A stretch of 64,000 nt of DNA from Listeria kieliensis (GCF_003369925.1 NZ_LARY01000001.1:806001-870000), one strand, 5' to 3'; counted from the first letter of the stretch, positions 30,059 through 38,611 are shown. Translations and numbers: made by a program. The notes: generated from the sequence alone by a model not told the origin.

Positions 30059-30084
30059 CACTGGGGGCGCTTTTGTTGGCGTTC
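30034..30084 (-). terminator. Eighteen-bp perfect hairpin terminating the alarmone synthetase gene
   Basis: Arms at 30034-30051 and 30067-30084 are perfect complements with a 15-base loop. Read on the minus strand, TTTTTAC follows, so it is a terminator for the gene at 30095-30760. On the plus strand the tail (TTAAAG) is weak, though the hairpin may still protect the VanZ mRNA end. Confidence 0.85.
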
Positions 30085-30094
30085 TTAAAGAAAG

Positions 30095-30760
30095 TTACTC
30101 TTCTATATATTTACGAATTGTGAGCATTTGATCTTCCATTTTTGAAATGTTTGTAGCTGCATCTTCAAGCTTTTTGAAGGCTACAGGGGGGACATCGCCT
30201 TTATAACGTAAGGAATGCTCAAGGCTTGCCCAAAAGTCCATAGCAATCGTACGAATTTGGATTTCAATACGAAAAATCTCACTTTTTTCAGATAAAAAGA
30301 TCGGGATTGCAACGATAATATGTAAACTTCTGTATCCGCTTTCTTTTGGGTTTTTAATATAATCTTTGGTACGGATCAATTCGACATCATCTTGAGAAAC
30401 AAGCATGTTTACAATATCATAGACATCATCCACGTAGGAACAAGTAACACGAATTCCAGCGACATCATTTAGTTCATTTCGGATGTTATCAATTGAAATC
30501 GTTTTGCCACGTTTAATTAATTTTTCACCGATACTTTTAGGTTTTTTAATCCTAGACTCAATCGAATGAATTGGACTGCGTTTTTTCTGAAGCGAGAGCT
30601 CATCAGCAAGAATTTCTAGTTTGGTTTTAACTTCTTTAATTGAACTGCGATAACACATCATTAAATACTGAAAATCCTCAAGGAAGGCCATATTTTGTTC
30701 AAATTGAGGGTTATCACCAAGCCAGCGCTGTAACTCGCGCATAACTTCTTTATTTTCCAT
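30095..30760 (-). CDS. relP: Small alarmone synthetase (RelP/YwaC-like GTP pyrophosphokinase)
   Basis: A single-domain (p)ppGpp synthetase of 221 residues with no hydrolase or regulatory domains. The RelA/SpoT synthetase motifs are SIESRIKKPKSIGEKLIKRG, DVAGIRVTCSYVDDVYDIV, ESGYRSLHIIV and EIQIRTIAMDFWASLEHSLRYK. The DVAGIRVTCS and AMDFWASLEH blocks look more like YwaC (RelP) than YjbM (RelQ), but this split is by eye. I take ATG 30760 with AAGGAG ten bases upstream. It is the first gene to the right of the convergence point and ends in the 18-bp hairpin. Confidence 0.85.
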   Translation of the reverse strand: MENKEVMRELQRWLGDNPQFEQNMAFLEDFQYLMMCYRSSIKEVKTKLEILADELSLQKKRSPIHSIESRIKKPKSIGEKLIKRGKTISIDNIRNELNDVAGIRVTCSYVDDVYDIVNMLVSQDDVELIRTKDYIKNPKESGYRSLHIIVAIPIFLSEKSEIFRIEIQIRTIAMDFWASLEHSLRYKGDVPPVAFKKLEDAATNISKMEDQMLTIRKYIEE

Positions 30761-30910
30761 AAGCAATCGACTCCTTAGAAACAATTAGGTGGACACATAT
30801 GTATGATTCCCGATATAAAAGCCACTAAAACGTCGCAACATAGATAAAAAGAAGTATAAGACACCTAGAATCTAAAATAGTTATCATAAGAGTTATTCTT
30901 TTGGTTTTAC

Positions 30911-30949
<39 letters not shown>

Positions 30950-30958
30950 TTATTTTTC

Positions 30959-30992
30959 GTAAGGAGGAGTTTCGTTCTCCCCCTTACTTTTT
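30959..30992 (+). terminator. Hairpin with T-run beside dif, no gene assigned
   Basis: GTAAGGAGGAG (30959-30969) and CTCCCCCTTAC (30977-30987) pair with one mismatch, followed by TTTTT. No plus-strand gene precedes it within 0.9 kb. It may stop stray transcription leaving the dif region. Confidence 0.6.
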
Positions 30993-31066
30993 AAGACTAT
31001 TCATTAATCGTAACTCTTGCTTATATTTTTTAACTATATGATGATGTTCAGGTGTTTTTAGTGTAG

Positions 31067-31684
31067 TTAAATAGTGCTAGTAATTCGTTTGTTAGTGCCT
31101 TCGACAATAATGCCTTCACTATTATTAATGCAACAAAGATTTAATTGTTCTTTATATTGTACTTCTATATCCTTGGTTATTTTATTGAAAGGAATGTCAT
31201 TATAGTGCGGTACTGTATAAAAATCAACTATATTTAATCCCGCAAAAGAATCTAGATTCGGAGCTTTTTTGGGACTATCCATTTTCTTGATGTACTCAAT
31301 TGTTTTAGACAAAACAATGGCTCCAGCAGATTCGCCGATATATAGTTTTCCTTTTTGTATTTCTTCAATGATCATTTGATCCGCACCAGATTGCTTTAGT
31401 TCCTGTAGCAGAAAGAAACTATTTCCTCCAGTAACATAGATATAATTATTTTCTCTTAACTTTTGTTTGATTTCTTTTGGCTTTGCAGTAGACAAATCTA
31501 ACTGGTCGACTATTAATCCCATACTTTCCAAAGCTCTTTTGCCTGATTTAACATAAAAGGTTATCTTTTCTACCTTGCTAGCTGTAGGAATAAATGTAAC
31601 GGTCTTTCCAACCAACTCTTTGTTAAATGACTGCAACTCGGTAGATACTTCTGCAAATGAGGATACTAAAAATAAATTTTTCAT
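31067..31684 (-). CDS. Peptidase S51 family (dipeptidase E-like) protein
   Basis: A 205-residue protein with the class I glutamine-amidotransferase-like fold of peptidase family S51. The nucleophile is S119 in IGESAGAIVL, and H160 in VPHYND fits the catalytic histidine. YVTGGNSFFLLQEL is the usual preceding motif. Family members cleave Asp-X dipeptides or degrade cyanophycin; the substrate here is unknown. AGGAG precedes the ATG. It stands alone between dif and the ABC exporter genes, with a long upstream region that contains a palindrome and the exporter terminator. Confidence 0.85.
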   Translation of the reverse strand: MKNLFLVSSFAEVSTELQSFNKELVGKTVTFIPTASKVEKITFYVKSGKRALESMGLIVDQLDLSTAKPKEIKQKLRENNYIYVTGGNSFFLLQELKQSGADQMIIEEIQKGKLYIGESAGAIVLSKTIEYIKKMDSPKKAPNLDSFAGLNIVDFYTVPHYNDIPFNKITKDIEVQYKEQLNLCCINNSEGIIVEGTNKRITSTI

Positions 31685-31929
31685 AAACGTCTCCTTTTCT
31701 TCTTTATTTACGTTCTAGATTAACATTGAAAGGCGCAAATTCCTGACACTATTCTATACCTGTTTAATTTTCATCGGTTGATTTCACGATAAAAGATAAA
31801 TCCCATTTTAGATTACCACATCGCGACTTAAAAATCTGTGGCTATTTTGTGGATTTTATATTTTTATTATTCGGAAAATAAACAAGTTGATTCTGCACTA
31901 TTCTTACTTTCCATCACCTTGTTTTGAAA

Positions 31930-31950
31930 ATATATTGACAGTCAGTATAT
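31930..31950. promoter_or_regulatory. 21-bp near-perfect palindrome overlapping a TTGACA box
   Basis: Centred on A31940, nine of ten base pairs match (core TGAC-A-GTCA with AT-rich flanks). Such symmetry and length are typical of TetR-family operators. On the plus strand it contains TTGACA (31935-31940), and TAAAAA follows after 16 bases, so it could be a promoter-operator. No gene lies downstream on that strand and no TetR gene is nearby. The remainder of 31685-31929 shows nothing I can assign. Confidence 0.5.
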
Positions 31951-31961
31951 CTCGCATAAAA

Positions 31962-32013
31962 AACAGAATCGCTAGAATGGCCATTTCAAATGGCTTCATC
32001 CAACGATTCTGTT
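31962..32013 (-). terminator. Two-tier terminator after the ABC exporter genes
   Basis: Outer arms AACAGAATCG (31962-31971) and CGATTCTGTT (32004-32013) enclose an inner hairpin, GCCATT (31980-31985) with AATGGC (31989-31994). TTTTTT follows on the minus strand. Confidence 0.85.
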
Positions 32014-32069
32014 CGGTAAATCGTAAATATACTTTTAAAATTCCCTATCTAAAATATTTTCATCCGAGC

Positions 32070-32840
32070 TTAGCTTCTTAGTCCACGTCCCTTGCTAATT
32101 AAGTACCAGCAAAGCGAGTAAAGAACTGCAATGAAGAGAATGAGAATTAACATGGAGACAACCGTTGACATATCCGTTGTTCCAAGAAAGCCGTATCTAA
32201 ATCCTGAGATCATATAAACGATTGGATTAATTTTCGAAACAACTTGCCAGAATGGCGGTAACATCGAAATGGCATAGAAAACGCCACCCAGATAAGTTAG
32301 GGGTTGCAAAACAAAAGTTGGAACAATTGAAACATCATCATAAGACTGAGCAAAAATGCCGTTTAGTAATCCCGCTAAAGAAAATAGAATGGATGTCATT
32401 AACAGCGTGATAATGATAATTGTCCAGGAAAAAACATGCAGTGGAACGAAGAACAGTGAAATGAGTGTCACAAGAGCCCCTACTAAAATACTTCTTCCCA
32501 TACCACCGATCACAAAGCCCCAGATAATTACATGTGTTGGAACAGGAGCAACCAGTAGTTCTTCAATATTTTTCTGGAATTTTTGCGAGAAAAAGGATGA
32601 CGAAACATTGGCGTAGGAACTTGTGATAACAGACATCATGATCAGACCAGGAACAATAAATTCCATGTAGGAAAACCCGCCGATTTCCCCAATTCGCTTT
32701 CCAATTAAATTTCCGAAAATCACGAAGTATAAGGAAGTCGTAATCACTGGAGGTACCAGTGTTTGCACCCAAATTCGTAAATAACGGTTTGTTTCTTTTA
32801 CTGCAAGACTTTTTAAAGCCGTAAAATAAAGACTAAACAT
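32070..32840 (-). CDS. ABC-2 type exporter permease
   Basis: A 256-residue membrane protein with six hydrophobic segments and the ABC-2 family features TNRYLRIWVQTLVPPVITTSLYFVIFG, MEFIVPGLIMMSVITSSYANVSSSFF and LQPLTYLGGVFYAISMLPPFWQ. It begins within the end of the ATPase gene (eight-base overlap) and forms a two-gene exporter with it, of the DrrAB/NodIJ type. The exported substrate is not evident; drugs, lipids or polysaccharide precursors are all possible. A strong terminator follows. Confidence 0.9.
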   Translation of the reverse strand: MFSLYFTALKSLAVKETNRYLRIWVQTLVPPVITTSLYFVIFGNLIGKRIGEIGGFSYMEFIVPGLIMMSVITSSYANVSSSFFSQKFQKNIEELLVAPVPTHVIIWGFVIGGMGRSILVGALVTLISLFFVPLHVFSWTIIIITLLMTSILFSLAGLLNGIFAQSYDDVSIVPTFVLQPLTYLGGVFYAISMLPPFWQVVSKINPIVYMISGFRYGFLGTTDMSTVVSMLILILFIAVLYSLCWYLISKGRGLRS

Positions 32841-33768
32841 TTTTCTCCTCCACTCGATGTTCTTCTTCTGTGATTTTCAAGAACAGCTCTTCTAATCGGT
32901 TTGACTTATTTCGCAAGGAAAGAACTTTAATCCCCTGCTCTGTCAACTGTTCAAAGATTTCATTTACACCTTGATCACGCTCAACTTCAATCGCCAAAGT
33001 TAATTCATCTTCAAAATAGCTCTTGTAGCCGTTGATTTCTGGTTTTACGTCATAAGGAGCTAAATCAAAAATGAAGGTTTCAAATTGAAGCTTTGCAAGA
33101 AGAGCTTTCATACTCGTGTTTTCTACAAGCTCACCAGATTGGATGATCCCGATATTTCGGCAAAGCATTTCCGCTTCTTCCAGATAATGTGTCGTCAAAA
33201 TGATTGTTGTCCCACTGGCATTTAATTCACGTAAAAACTCCCACATTTCACGCCTTAACTCGATATCTACTCCAGCCGTAGGTTCATCAAGAATAAGTAA
33301 ACGGGGCTCATGCATCAGCGCCCTTGCAATCATCAATCGCCGTTTCATTCCGCCAGAGAGCATCCGAGCGCGAACATGGCGCTTTTCCCATAAATTGGAT
33401 TGTTTTAAGTATTTTTCACTGCGCTTGATAGCTTCTTTACGTGAAACTCCATAATAACCGGCCTGATTAACAACAATTTGTTGGACCGTTTCAAAGGGAT
33501 TGAAGTTAAATTCTTGCGGGACTAAACCGATTTGTTGCTTCATTCGAACCAGGTCTTTATCAAGATCGTAACCAAAAACTTTGACTTGGCCAGAGGTTTT
33601 ATTAACTAATGAAGTGATAATTCCAATTGTGGTCGATTTACCGGCTCCGTTCGGTCCAAGAAGCGCGTAAAAATCCCCTTCTTCTACATTTAAATTAATT
33701 CCACGTAAGGCTTTGACACCAGTGGCATATACTTTTTTTAAATCTTTTATTTCAAGTGCATAGGTCAT
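32833..33768 (-). CDS. ABC-2 type exporter ATP-binding protein
   Basis: A 311-residue ATPase. Walker A is GPNGAGKSTT, the signature MLSGGMKRRLMIARALMH, Walker B LLILDEPTAGVD and the switch LTTHYLEEAEMLC. The extra C-terminal 80 residues are of the DrrA/YadG type. I take ATG 33768 (MTYALEIKDLKKVY) with GGGAGA upstream; the frame is open for 11 more codons. It is translationally coupled to the permease. A separate promoter (33851-33878) lies upstream, and no regulator gene is adjacent. Confidence 0.9.
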   Translation of the reverse strand: MTYALEIKDLKKVYATGVKALRGINLNVEEGDFYALLGPNGAGKSTTIGIITSLVNKTSGQVKVFGYDLDKDLVRMKQQIGLVPQEFNFNPFETVQQIVVNQAGYYGVSRKEAIKRSEKYLKQSNLWEKRHVRARMLSGGMKRRLMIARALMHEPRLLILDEPTAGVDIELRREMWEFLRELNASGTTIILTTHYLEEAEMLCRNIGIIQSGELVENTSMKALLAKLQFETFIFDLAPYDVKPEINGYKSYFEDELTLAIEVERDQGVNEIFEQLTEQGIKVLSLRNKSNRLEELFLKITEEEHRVEEKNV

Positions 33769-33850
33769 TTCAATTATTATCTCCCTTATCGATGATTTCA
33801 TGGCCTGCTTCTACTTTAGGAAACGACAAATACCAAGCAGTTAAGACCCT

Positions 33851-33878
33851 ATTTTATTCTAACACGCTCCAAAGTAAA
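33851..33878 (-). promoter_or_regulatory. Promoter for the ABC-2 exporter operon
   Basis: On the minus strand: TTTACT (33878-33873), a 16-base spacer, TAAAAT (33856-33851), about 83 bases before the ATPase start. Confidence 0.45.
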
Positions 33879-33931
33879 ACGCTTGACTCCAGACTCATGA
33901 AGGCGTTAAACATTATACTTGAGAATAGAAA

Positions 33932-33958
33932 AACCAGCAAACTTTATGCTTGCCGGTT
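33932..33958 (-). terminator. Terminator after the membrane protein gene at 33966
   Basis: AACCAGCAA (33932-33940) and TTGCCGGTT (33950-33958) pair with one mismatch. TTTTT follows on the minus strand. Confidence 0.75.
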
Positions 33959-33965
33959 GTTACTT

Positions 33966-34775
33966 CTATTTGTCATTTAGCGCTGTATTAAAAACCGTTT
34001 CTGCCACATTTTTCGTTTTGATCACCAATTTTTCTGGGTCGTGCTCCAAGTAAATAACCTCAATGACCTTGCCAGGTTGAACTTGGTCTAAAGCTTCTTG
34101 TAGTACCGTTTTTTTAGTGGAAACCGGCTGTGTGGTATGGTCTTTTAAGGCTACTTCGAGGTCTAACCAAACATTCACCTTAGCATCTGACATGCTATTT
34201 TCTGGACGCATCCCAATGACAGTCGCATAACTTGTGATGCCTTCTTTGCTAATTTTAAGTGCTTCAGCATCCATCATCCCTGTTTTTACAGCAAACTCTT
34301 CAAACAACTCTTGCATTTCTTCTTGGGTAAGCGCCTGATCTCCTGCTTTCGGCAGAGCAACCTTTCGCTGTTCATTCGTTACAACAGGAATCGGAGTGCC
34401 AATCCCTAATGCAGAAAGTTGTGTAAGGGGAATAAAGGCTTTTAAACTGGACTGAAAGCTTTCCCCTGACTTTTTGATGACCTCTACTTGCATTTCAACT
34501 TGTGGTTGTTGATTTAAATATGTTCCCGTTTGGGTCAGGCTGCGAATAATTCCAAGTGCTGCTTCCCCGTTTTTCACTCGTGAACTGCCGATGCCGACAA
34601 ATGATAAAATAGAACTGATAACAAGAAGTCCAATTCCTCCGTAAATGCCAATCCGGAATATTGAGTTATCAAAGAAGTCGACGCTAGTCGTGTCCCGGAA
34701 AAAGATTAAATACATAATGGTTCCAAAAATCATAATAAAACCAAGTGACCATAGGATACGAGAGATATTTTTCAT
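33966..34775 (-). CDS. Hypothetical membrane protein
   Basis: A 269-residue protein I cannot place in a characterised family. Two hydrophobic segments are near the N-terminus (ISRILWSLGFIMIFGTIMYLIFF and IGIYGGIGLLVISSILSFVGI). A soluble region of about 200 residues follows, with a GEAALGIIRSLTQTGTYLNQQPQVEMQVEV stretch resembling DUF3592-like or beta-rich domains. A related motif, ITSYATVIGMRPENSMSDAKVNVWLDLEV, recurs further on, which suggests two copies of one fold. ATG 34775 follows AGGTGG; a GTG at 34787 abuts the upstream stop. It is co-transcribed with the TPR regulator. Confidence 0.7.
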   Translation of the reverse strand: MKNISRILWSLGFIMIFGTIMYLIFFRDTTSVDFFDNSIFRIGIYGGIGLLVISSILSFVGIGSSRVKNGEAALGIIRSLTQTGTYLNQQPQVEMQVEVIKKSGESFQSSLKAFIPLTQLSALGIGTPIPVVTNEQRKVALPKAGDQALTQEEMQELFEEFAVKTGMMDAEALKISKEGITSYATVIGMRPENSMSDAKVNVWLDLEVALKDHTTQPVSTKKTVLQEALDQVQPGKVIEVIYLEHDPEKLVIKTKNVAETVFNTALNDK

Positions 34776-34787
34776 TGTTTCATCCAC

Positions 34788-36068
34788 CTAACTTTCTTTT
34801 AATAATTGCACGATTTTTTTATACATATCAGAAGACTTTTTGTATTGCCTCTTTTGTTCGGCGCAAATGCCCAATACTTCATATAAAGCAACTAAACGTT
34901 CAACAATTGGATTATGTTCGAAATAATCAATGCAAGATTCTGCTTGCTCTTGTGCGAATTCATAGTTCTTTTGTTCAAGTGCCAGTTGCGATTTGTAAAA
35001 ATGTAGGGCATAGGTTTGATCATCCGTTCTCGGAGCATGTTCAAGTGTCTGAATGAGCGAAGACAACTGATCGAATTGTTTTCCTAGAAGTGCAATATCT
35101 GCTTGATAAAGCAGAATAAGCGTAAAAAATGTCTTTTCAATCTGTGTCTGCTGTTGTAAAAAGTCATTAAAACGTTCACTTTCTTTTTTCGCTTCCATCA
35201 GTTGCTTCGTTTTAATCAGCATAACGATGCGATTATTGAAAATCATCACTTGATAATCCCCAATATGTGCGTGATCTAAATATAGAAGATTTTCTTCTGC
35301 CTTGGATAAACTAACAAGCGCTTCTTCATAGAGCCCCAAATAAAAATAATAATTACTTTGTAAAATATAAAGACTTGGAAGATGCGATTTAAAGTTTTTT
35401 AGCTGTATTTGGCGTAAGGCTTCATTTAATTGCTTTTTCGCTAGTTCAAATCTTTTCAGAGTAAGGAGAATTTCGATTTCTATTTTTTTAACAGCAATCC
35501 AAGCTTCTAAGTTTTCAGTAAGTAATGGAAGTAATTGCTGACAGTAAGTATTAGCTGCTTCATATTCAGCTTTAGATCGCAGAACTTGCATCTTATAAAA
35601 ATAAAAAGCTTTTTTGAGAGGTGCTGGCAACTGCCTAATTTCTCTATCCGGAAACTCCTTTAAATAGAAGTTCAAATAGTCCATATGTAAATCGCTATAG
35701 TTGTCTTGGTCGTTCATAGATTGATAGAAACACGCTGTCATGAGCTTTGAAGCTAGTTCAAATACAAGAGCATCAGATTCTCTAGGCAGTGTGGCTACAT
35801 AAGTCTCATCGATATCAGAAAAGGCGATCATCTGGTTCACGATTTCATCTGTCCCTTTTAAAATATGATTCGAAACATCTTCTGCTTTTAGTAAATAGTC
35901 CGTTGAGACATCTAACTTTTTAGCAAAACTTGCTGCCAAATCTTCAGCAAGGATATAGCGTCCCGTTAAAATATTAGAAAAATGTGGCAAAGTAATCAAT
36001 CCACTCACAAGCTCTTTTCGAGTCATCCCCTTTTTGTCTATCAAGAAATTAATTCGTTCTTTTAGCAT
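34788..36068 (-). CDS. XRE-family HTH regulator with TPR domain (Rgg/PlcR-like architecture)
   Basis: A 426-residue protein. The first 65 residues are a helix-turn-helix (MLKERINFLIDKKGMTRKELVSGLITLPHFSNILTG is the DNA-binding end). The remainder is a string of TPR-like helical pairs (ALVSLSKAEENLLYLDHAHIGDYQ, YKSQLALEQKNYEFAQEQAESCIDYFEHNP). This is the layout of RNPP peptide-responsive regulators such as PlcR and Rgg, but no small peptide gene is evident nearby. AGGAG precedes the ATG. The downstream membrane protein gene starts within a few bases of its stop, so the two form an operon. Confidence 0.8.
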   Translation of the reverse strand: MLKERINFLIDKKGMTRKELVSGLITLPHFSNILTGRYILAEDLAASFAKKLDVSTDYLLKAEDVSNHILKGTDEIVNQMIAFSDIDETYVATLPRESDALVFELASKLMTACFYQSMNDQDNYSDLHMDYLNFYLKEFPDREIRQLPAPLKKAFYFYKMQVLRSKAEYEAANTYCQQLLPLLTENLEAWIAVKKIEIEILLTLKRFELAKKQLNEALRQIQLKNFKSHLPSLYILQSNYYFYLGLYEEALVSLSKAEENLLYLDHAHIGDYQVMIFNNRIVMLIKTKQLMEAKKESERFNDFLQQQTQIEKTFFTLILLYQADIALLGKQFDQLSSLIQTLEHAPRTDDQTYALHFYKSQLALEQKNYEFAQEQAESCIDYFEHNPIVERLVALYEVLGICAEQKRQYKKSSDMYKKIVQLLKES

Positions 36069-36228
36069 TTTCTCCTCCCTTTTTGCGTAGTTTCTTGCTA
36101 TATATGTATCTTATCATAGAAAAAATTACAAATATAGTGATTAAGCACAATGCAAAAAGATTTCTTAACTAGCCTATCTAAACAACTTTTTCTCTTTTTA
36201 TTTTGTAATAAAATAAGGATTTTGACAA

Positions 36229-36270
36229 AACAAAAAGGATCTTGCTCATTAGAACAAAACCCTTTTTGTT
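36229..36270 (-). terminator. Terminator after the secreted repeat protein gene
   Basis: AACAAAAAGG (36229-36238) pairs with CCTTTTTGTT (36261-36270). The minus-strand continuation is T-rich (TTTTGTC). Confidence 0.75.
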
Positions 36271-36275
36271 AGTTA

Positions 36276-37020
36276 TTAATATAGAGGAACCATTTTTTTA
36301 TCTACTTGAAGGCCAGAGTAGTCGTAAGCAGCAATGTAGACACTATCGCTTGTAGAGCGAACTTTATCTTTCGCATAATAGCGGAAGTTTGAGCTATCTA
36401 ACACGCCTACAGAACTATATTGTAAGCCATTAACAACAAGTGCAACTTGTTTGATGTTGCCAGAATAAGTACCTGTTACAAATCCATCACCAATTTTGTA
36501 AGCAGCTGGCGATAGTCCAGAATTCGTCATAGCACCACTTAAGTTAACTTTTTTACGATCCACTTGTCTTCCAGATGCATCATATCCGATTACATAAACA
36601 TTATAAGATGTAGAAGCTACTTTGTCTTTCGCGTAATAGCGGAAGTTTGTGCCATCTAGAACATCTACTTTGCTGTAGACACTGCCGTTTACTTCAAGAG
36701 CGACTTTCTTCACACTACCAGAATAAGTACCTGTTACAAATCCATCGCCGACTCTGTAGTTGCTCGGATAAACAGTTCCTGCTGCTGTTGAAGCACCATT
36801 TACGAGAACTTGTTTGCGATCAAGTTGTCTACCGCTTGCATCATAACCAACGATATAAACGCTATTTGATGCAGAAGTTACTTTATCTTTTGCATAGTAA
36901 CGGAAGTTTACACTATCAAGCACATTTACTTGACCGTAAACAACACCATTTACTTCTAAAGCAACACGTTTAACTCCTCCAGAGAAAGTACCTGTTACGA
37001 ATCCATCTCCAATGTTGTAG
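36276..37020 (-). repeat. Three tandem coding repeats of about 260 bp
   Basis: The GDGFVTGT codons recur with spacings of 258 and 261 bp (near 36468, 36726 and 36987). Each unit encodes a beta-rich Ig-like module. The units are similar enough to recombine. Confidence 0.85.
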
Positions 37021-38312
37021 CTATTCGGATTTAGTGCACCTTGTTGGATTGTTTTAGCAACGACTTCTACTGTAATCACTTTTTTCGTTACATTTCCAAC
37101 TGAGTCAGTAACGGTATATGTAACCGTATATTGACCTGGAACATTCACATCAACTGTACTATTGACTTGAATATCCCCTGTGATATCTCCATCTTCAGCA
37201 TCAATTGCAGTAACACCACTTAGAGGTGAGAAAGCACTTCCTTGTTCAATTTTTTTATCAAAAGCATGAATAACTGGTGCTTCGTCAGGTGCTCCGAGAG
37301 TCAAGTTGGTTACTTTGGAATAACTAACATCCATGATGCCATTTGCATTTGGTTCGCGTTCTTTACCCACTACTTTTGCTGTAATCATTGTGCCAGCAGG
37401 ATAAACTGTTGTACCTTTGTAATTCCAGTTTCCAGCAGTATCTACTGGGATATCTTTCGTAATTAGTGTGTTGTTTGTATAAAGTTCAACTGTATAGTCT
37501 TTTGGATGTTCGTTGATTCGATCTTGTACAGTCTTCCCTTTAAAGGTCTTATTATCCGTACTTTGTAAAGTTGTTGGTTCAATACTATTTTCCATCCATG
37601 AATTTTCGAACCAAGTCATCGAATTATCCGTAATCGATTTATCTGCTAAGTTGTTAGTTCCAAAATTAAGTGAGATATAATCTGGATCAACCGCATCTAC
37701 TTTAAATGTGTAGCTTGGTTTTCTTTCGATAACACTTGTATAACCGCTCATTTTACGGTCTTTGTTCCATTTCGCTAGATCAATGAAAATGTCATTTGTC
37801 ATATTCATCGTTGTAGAAGCTAAAACTTGTTCGCCGTATAGGTTAAGCGTATTGTTGTTTGCATCAAATTCAATTCTCGAACGATTTGCACCTTGGTTAG
37901 CTGCTACAGTCGAAATTTGTTGTGTGTTTGTGTAAAGTCCTGCCGCTCCTGCACGAATATACATCGTTCCGGAAAGATAAGATTTCCAGTTAGGGTCTTG
38001 GAAGAATTCTTTAAATTCTGGATCAATTTGAATTCGTTGTACTCCTTGATTGGCTATTCCAAGCGAGATAAGCGCATTACTTGATGCTTTGATTTTCAAT
38101 GAGTTGGGTGAAGCAGGTGAAAATTCTAAAGCATCAAATGTATTTTTGTAATTAAGTCCAATCGCTCTTGGTTGAACCGATTTTGTTTCCCCTTTTCCTT
38201 GATTACTCTCTTCTGCAAGCACATTCGCCGGTACTGAAGCAAGAATTTGTCCGCCAGCAACTGCACCAATTACGGCAATGGCGAATCCTTTTTTTAATCC
38301 TTTTTTAGACAA
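36276..38312 (-). CDS. Secreted protein with Ig-like domain and three 86-87-residue C-terminal repeats
   Basis: A secreted protein of 678 residues. The start is TTG 38312, nine bases after GAGGGG. A signal peptide (KKGLKKGFAIAVIGAVAGG..., cleavage near VLA-EE) leads into about 220 residues of unknown fold (YKNTFDALEFSPASPNSLKI...). An Ig-like module and a DUF5011-type domain follow (FDKKIEQGSAFSPLSGV, GQYTVTYTVTDSVGN). Three C-terminal repeats each begin GDGFVTGT and contain FRYYAKDKV. There is no LPXTG motif, membrane anchor, LysM or GW module, so surface attachment, if any, would depend on the repeats. Function unknown. Confidence 0.85.
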   Translation of the reverse strand: MSKKGLKKGFAIAVIGAVAGGQILASVPANVLAEESNQGKGETKSVQPRAIGLNYKNTFDALEFSPASPNSLKIKASSNALISLGIANQGVQRIQIDPEFKEFFQDPNWKSYLSGTMYIRAGAAGLYTNTQQISTVAANQGANRSRIEFDANNNTLNLYGEQVLASTTMNMTNDIFIDLAKWNKDRKMSGYTSVIERKPSYTFKVDAVDPDYISLNFGTNNLADKSITDNSMTWFENSWMENSIEPTTLQSTDNKTFKGKTVQDRINEHPKDYTVELYTNNTLITKDIPVDTAGNWNYKGTTVYPAGTMITAKVVGKEREPNANGIMDVSYSKVTNLTLGAPDEAPVIHAFDKKIEQGSAFSPLSGVTAIDAEDGDITGDIQVNSTVDVNVPGQYTVTYTVTDSVGNVTKKVITVEVVAKTIQQGALNPNSYNIGDGFVTGTFSGGVKRVALEVNGVVYGQVNVLDSVNFRYYAKDKVTSASNSVYIVGYDASGRQLDRKQVLVNGASTAAGTVYPSNYRVGDGFVTGTYSGSVKKVALEVNGSVYSKVDVLDGTNFRYYAKDKVASTSYNVYVIGYDASGRQVDRKKVNLSGAMTNSGLSPAAYKIGDGFVTGTYSGNIKQVALVVNGLQYSSVGVLDSSNFRYYAKDKVRSTSDSVYIAAYDYSGLQVDKKMVPLY

Positions 38313-38382
38313 TTTAACTGTCCCCTCTCTGTTTTGAAAAATGAATAGTAAACGACGCTGTCTATCCTCCTTTATTGCTTTG

Positions 38383-38411
38383 TATATAAAACACATAGAA
38401 TTTTAATTCAA
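38383..38411 (-). promoter_or_regulatory. SigA-type promoter for the secreted protein gene
   Basis: Minus strand: TTGAAT (38411-38406), a 17-base spacer, TATATA (38388-38383). A leader of about 65 bases follows, containing an additional AAAGGAGG with no start codon after it. Confidence 0.65.
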
Positions 38412-38572
38412 CGCGTTTTATTGAATACATTGAGAAATCTTGACTAAAAAAGTAAAATTTTCTCTAACAAGAATCATATCATGCTTTTTCAGAGGATTAT
38501 GGACACCAGTACGTTTTTGGGCTTTTAAATGTGAATAAACTGTGAAACATTTTATGGAGCTTTTACGCATAA

Positions 38573-38606
38573 AAATACACTTCCTCATAAATAAGGAAGT
38601 GTATTT
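38573..38606 (-). terminator. Terminator after the MFS gene
   Basis: AAATACACTTCCT (38573-38585) and AGGAAGTGTATTT (38594-38606) are perfect complements. The minus-strand tail is TTTTTA. Confidence 0.9.
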
Positions 38607-38611
38607 AAACT

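Noticed and set aside
31887-32081. A 64-codon plus-strand ORF beside the palindrome.
   Set aside because: It is mostly the reverse of a terminator and of the exporter 3' end, and has no ribosome binding site.
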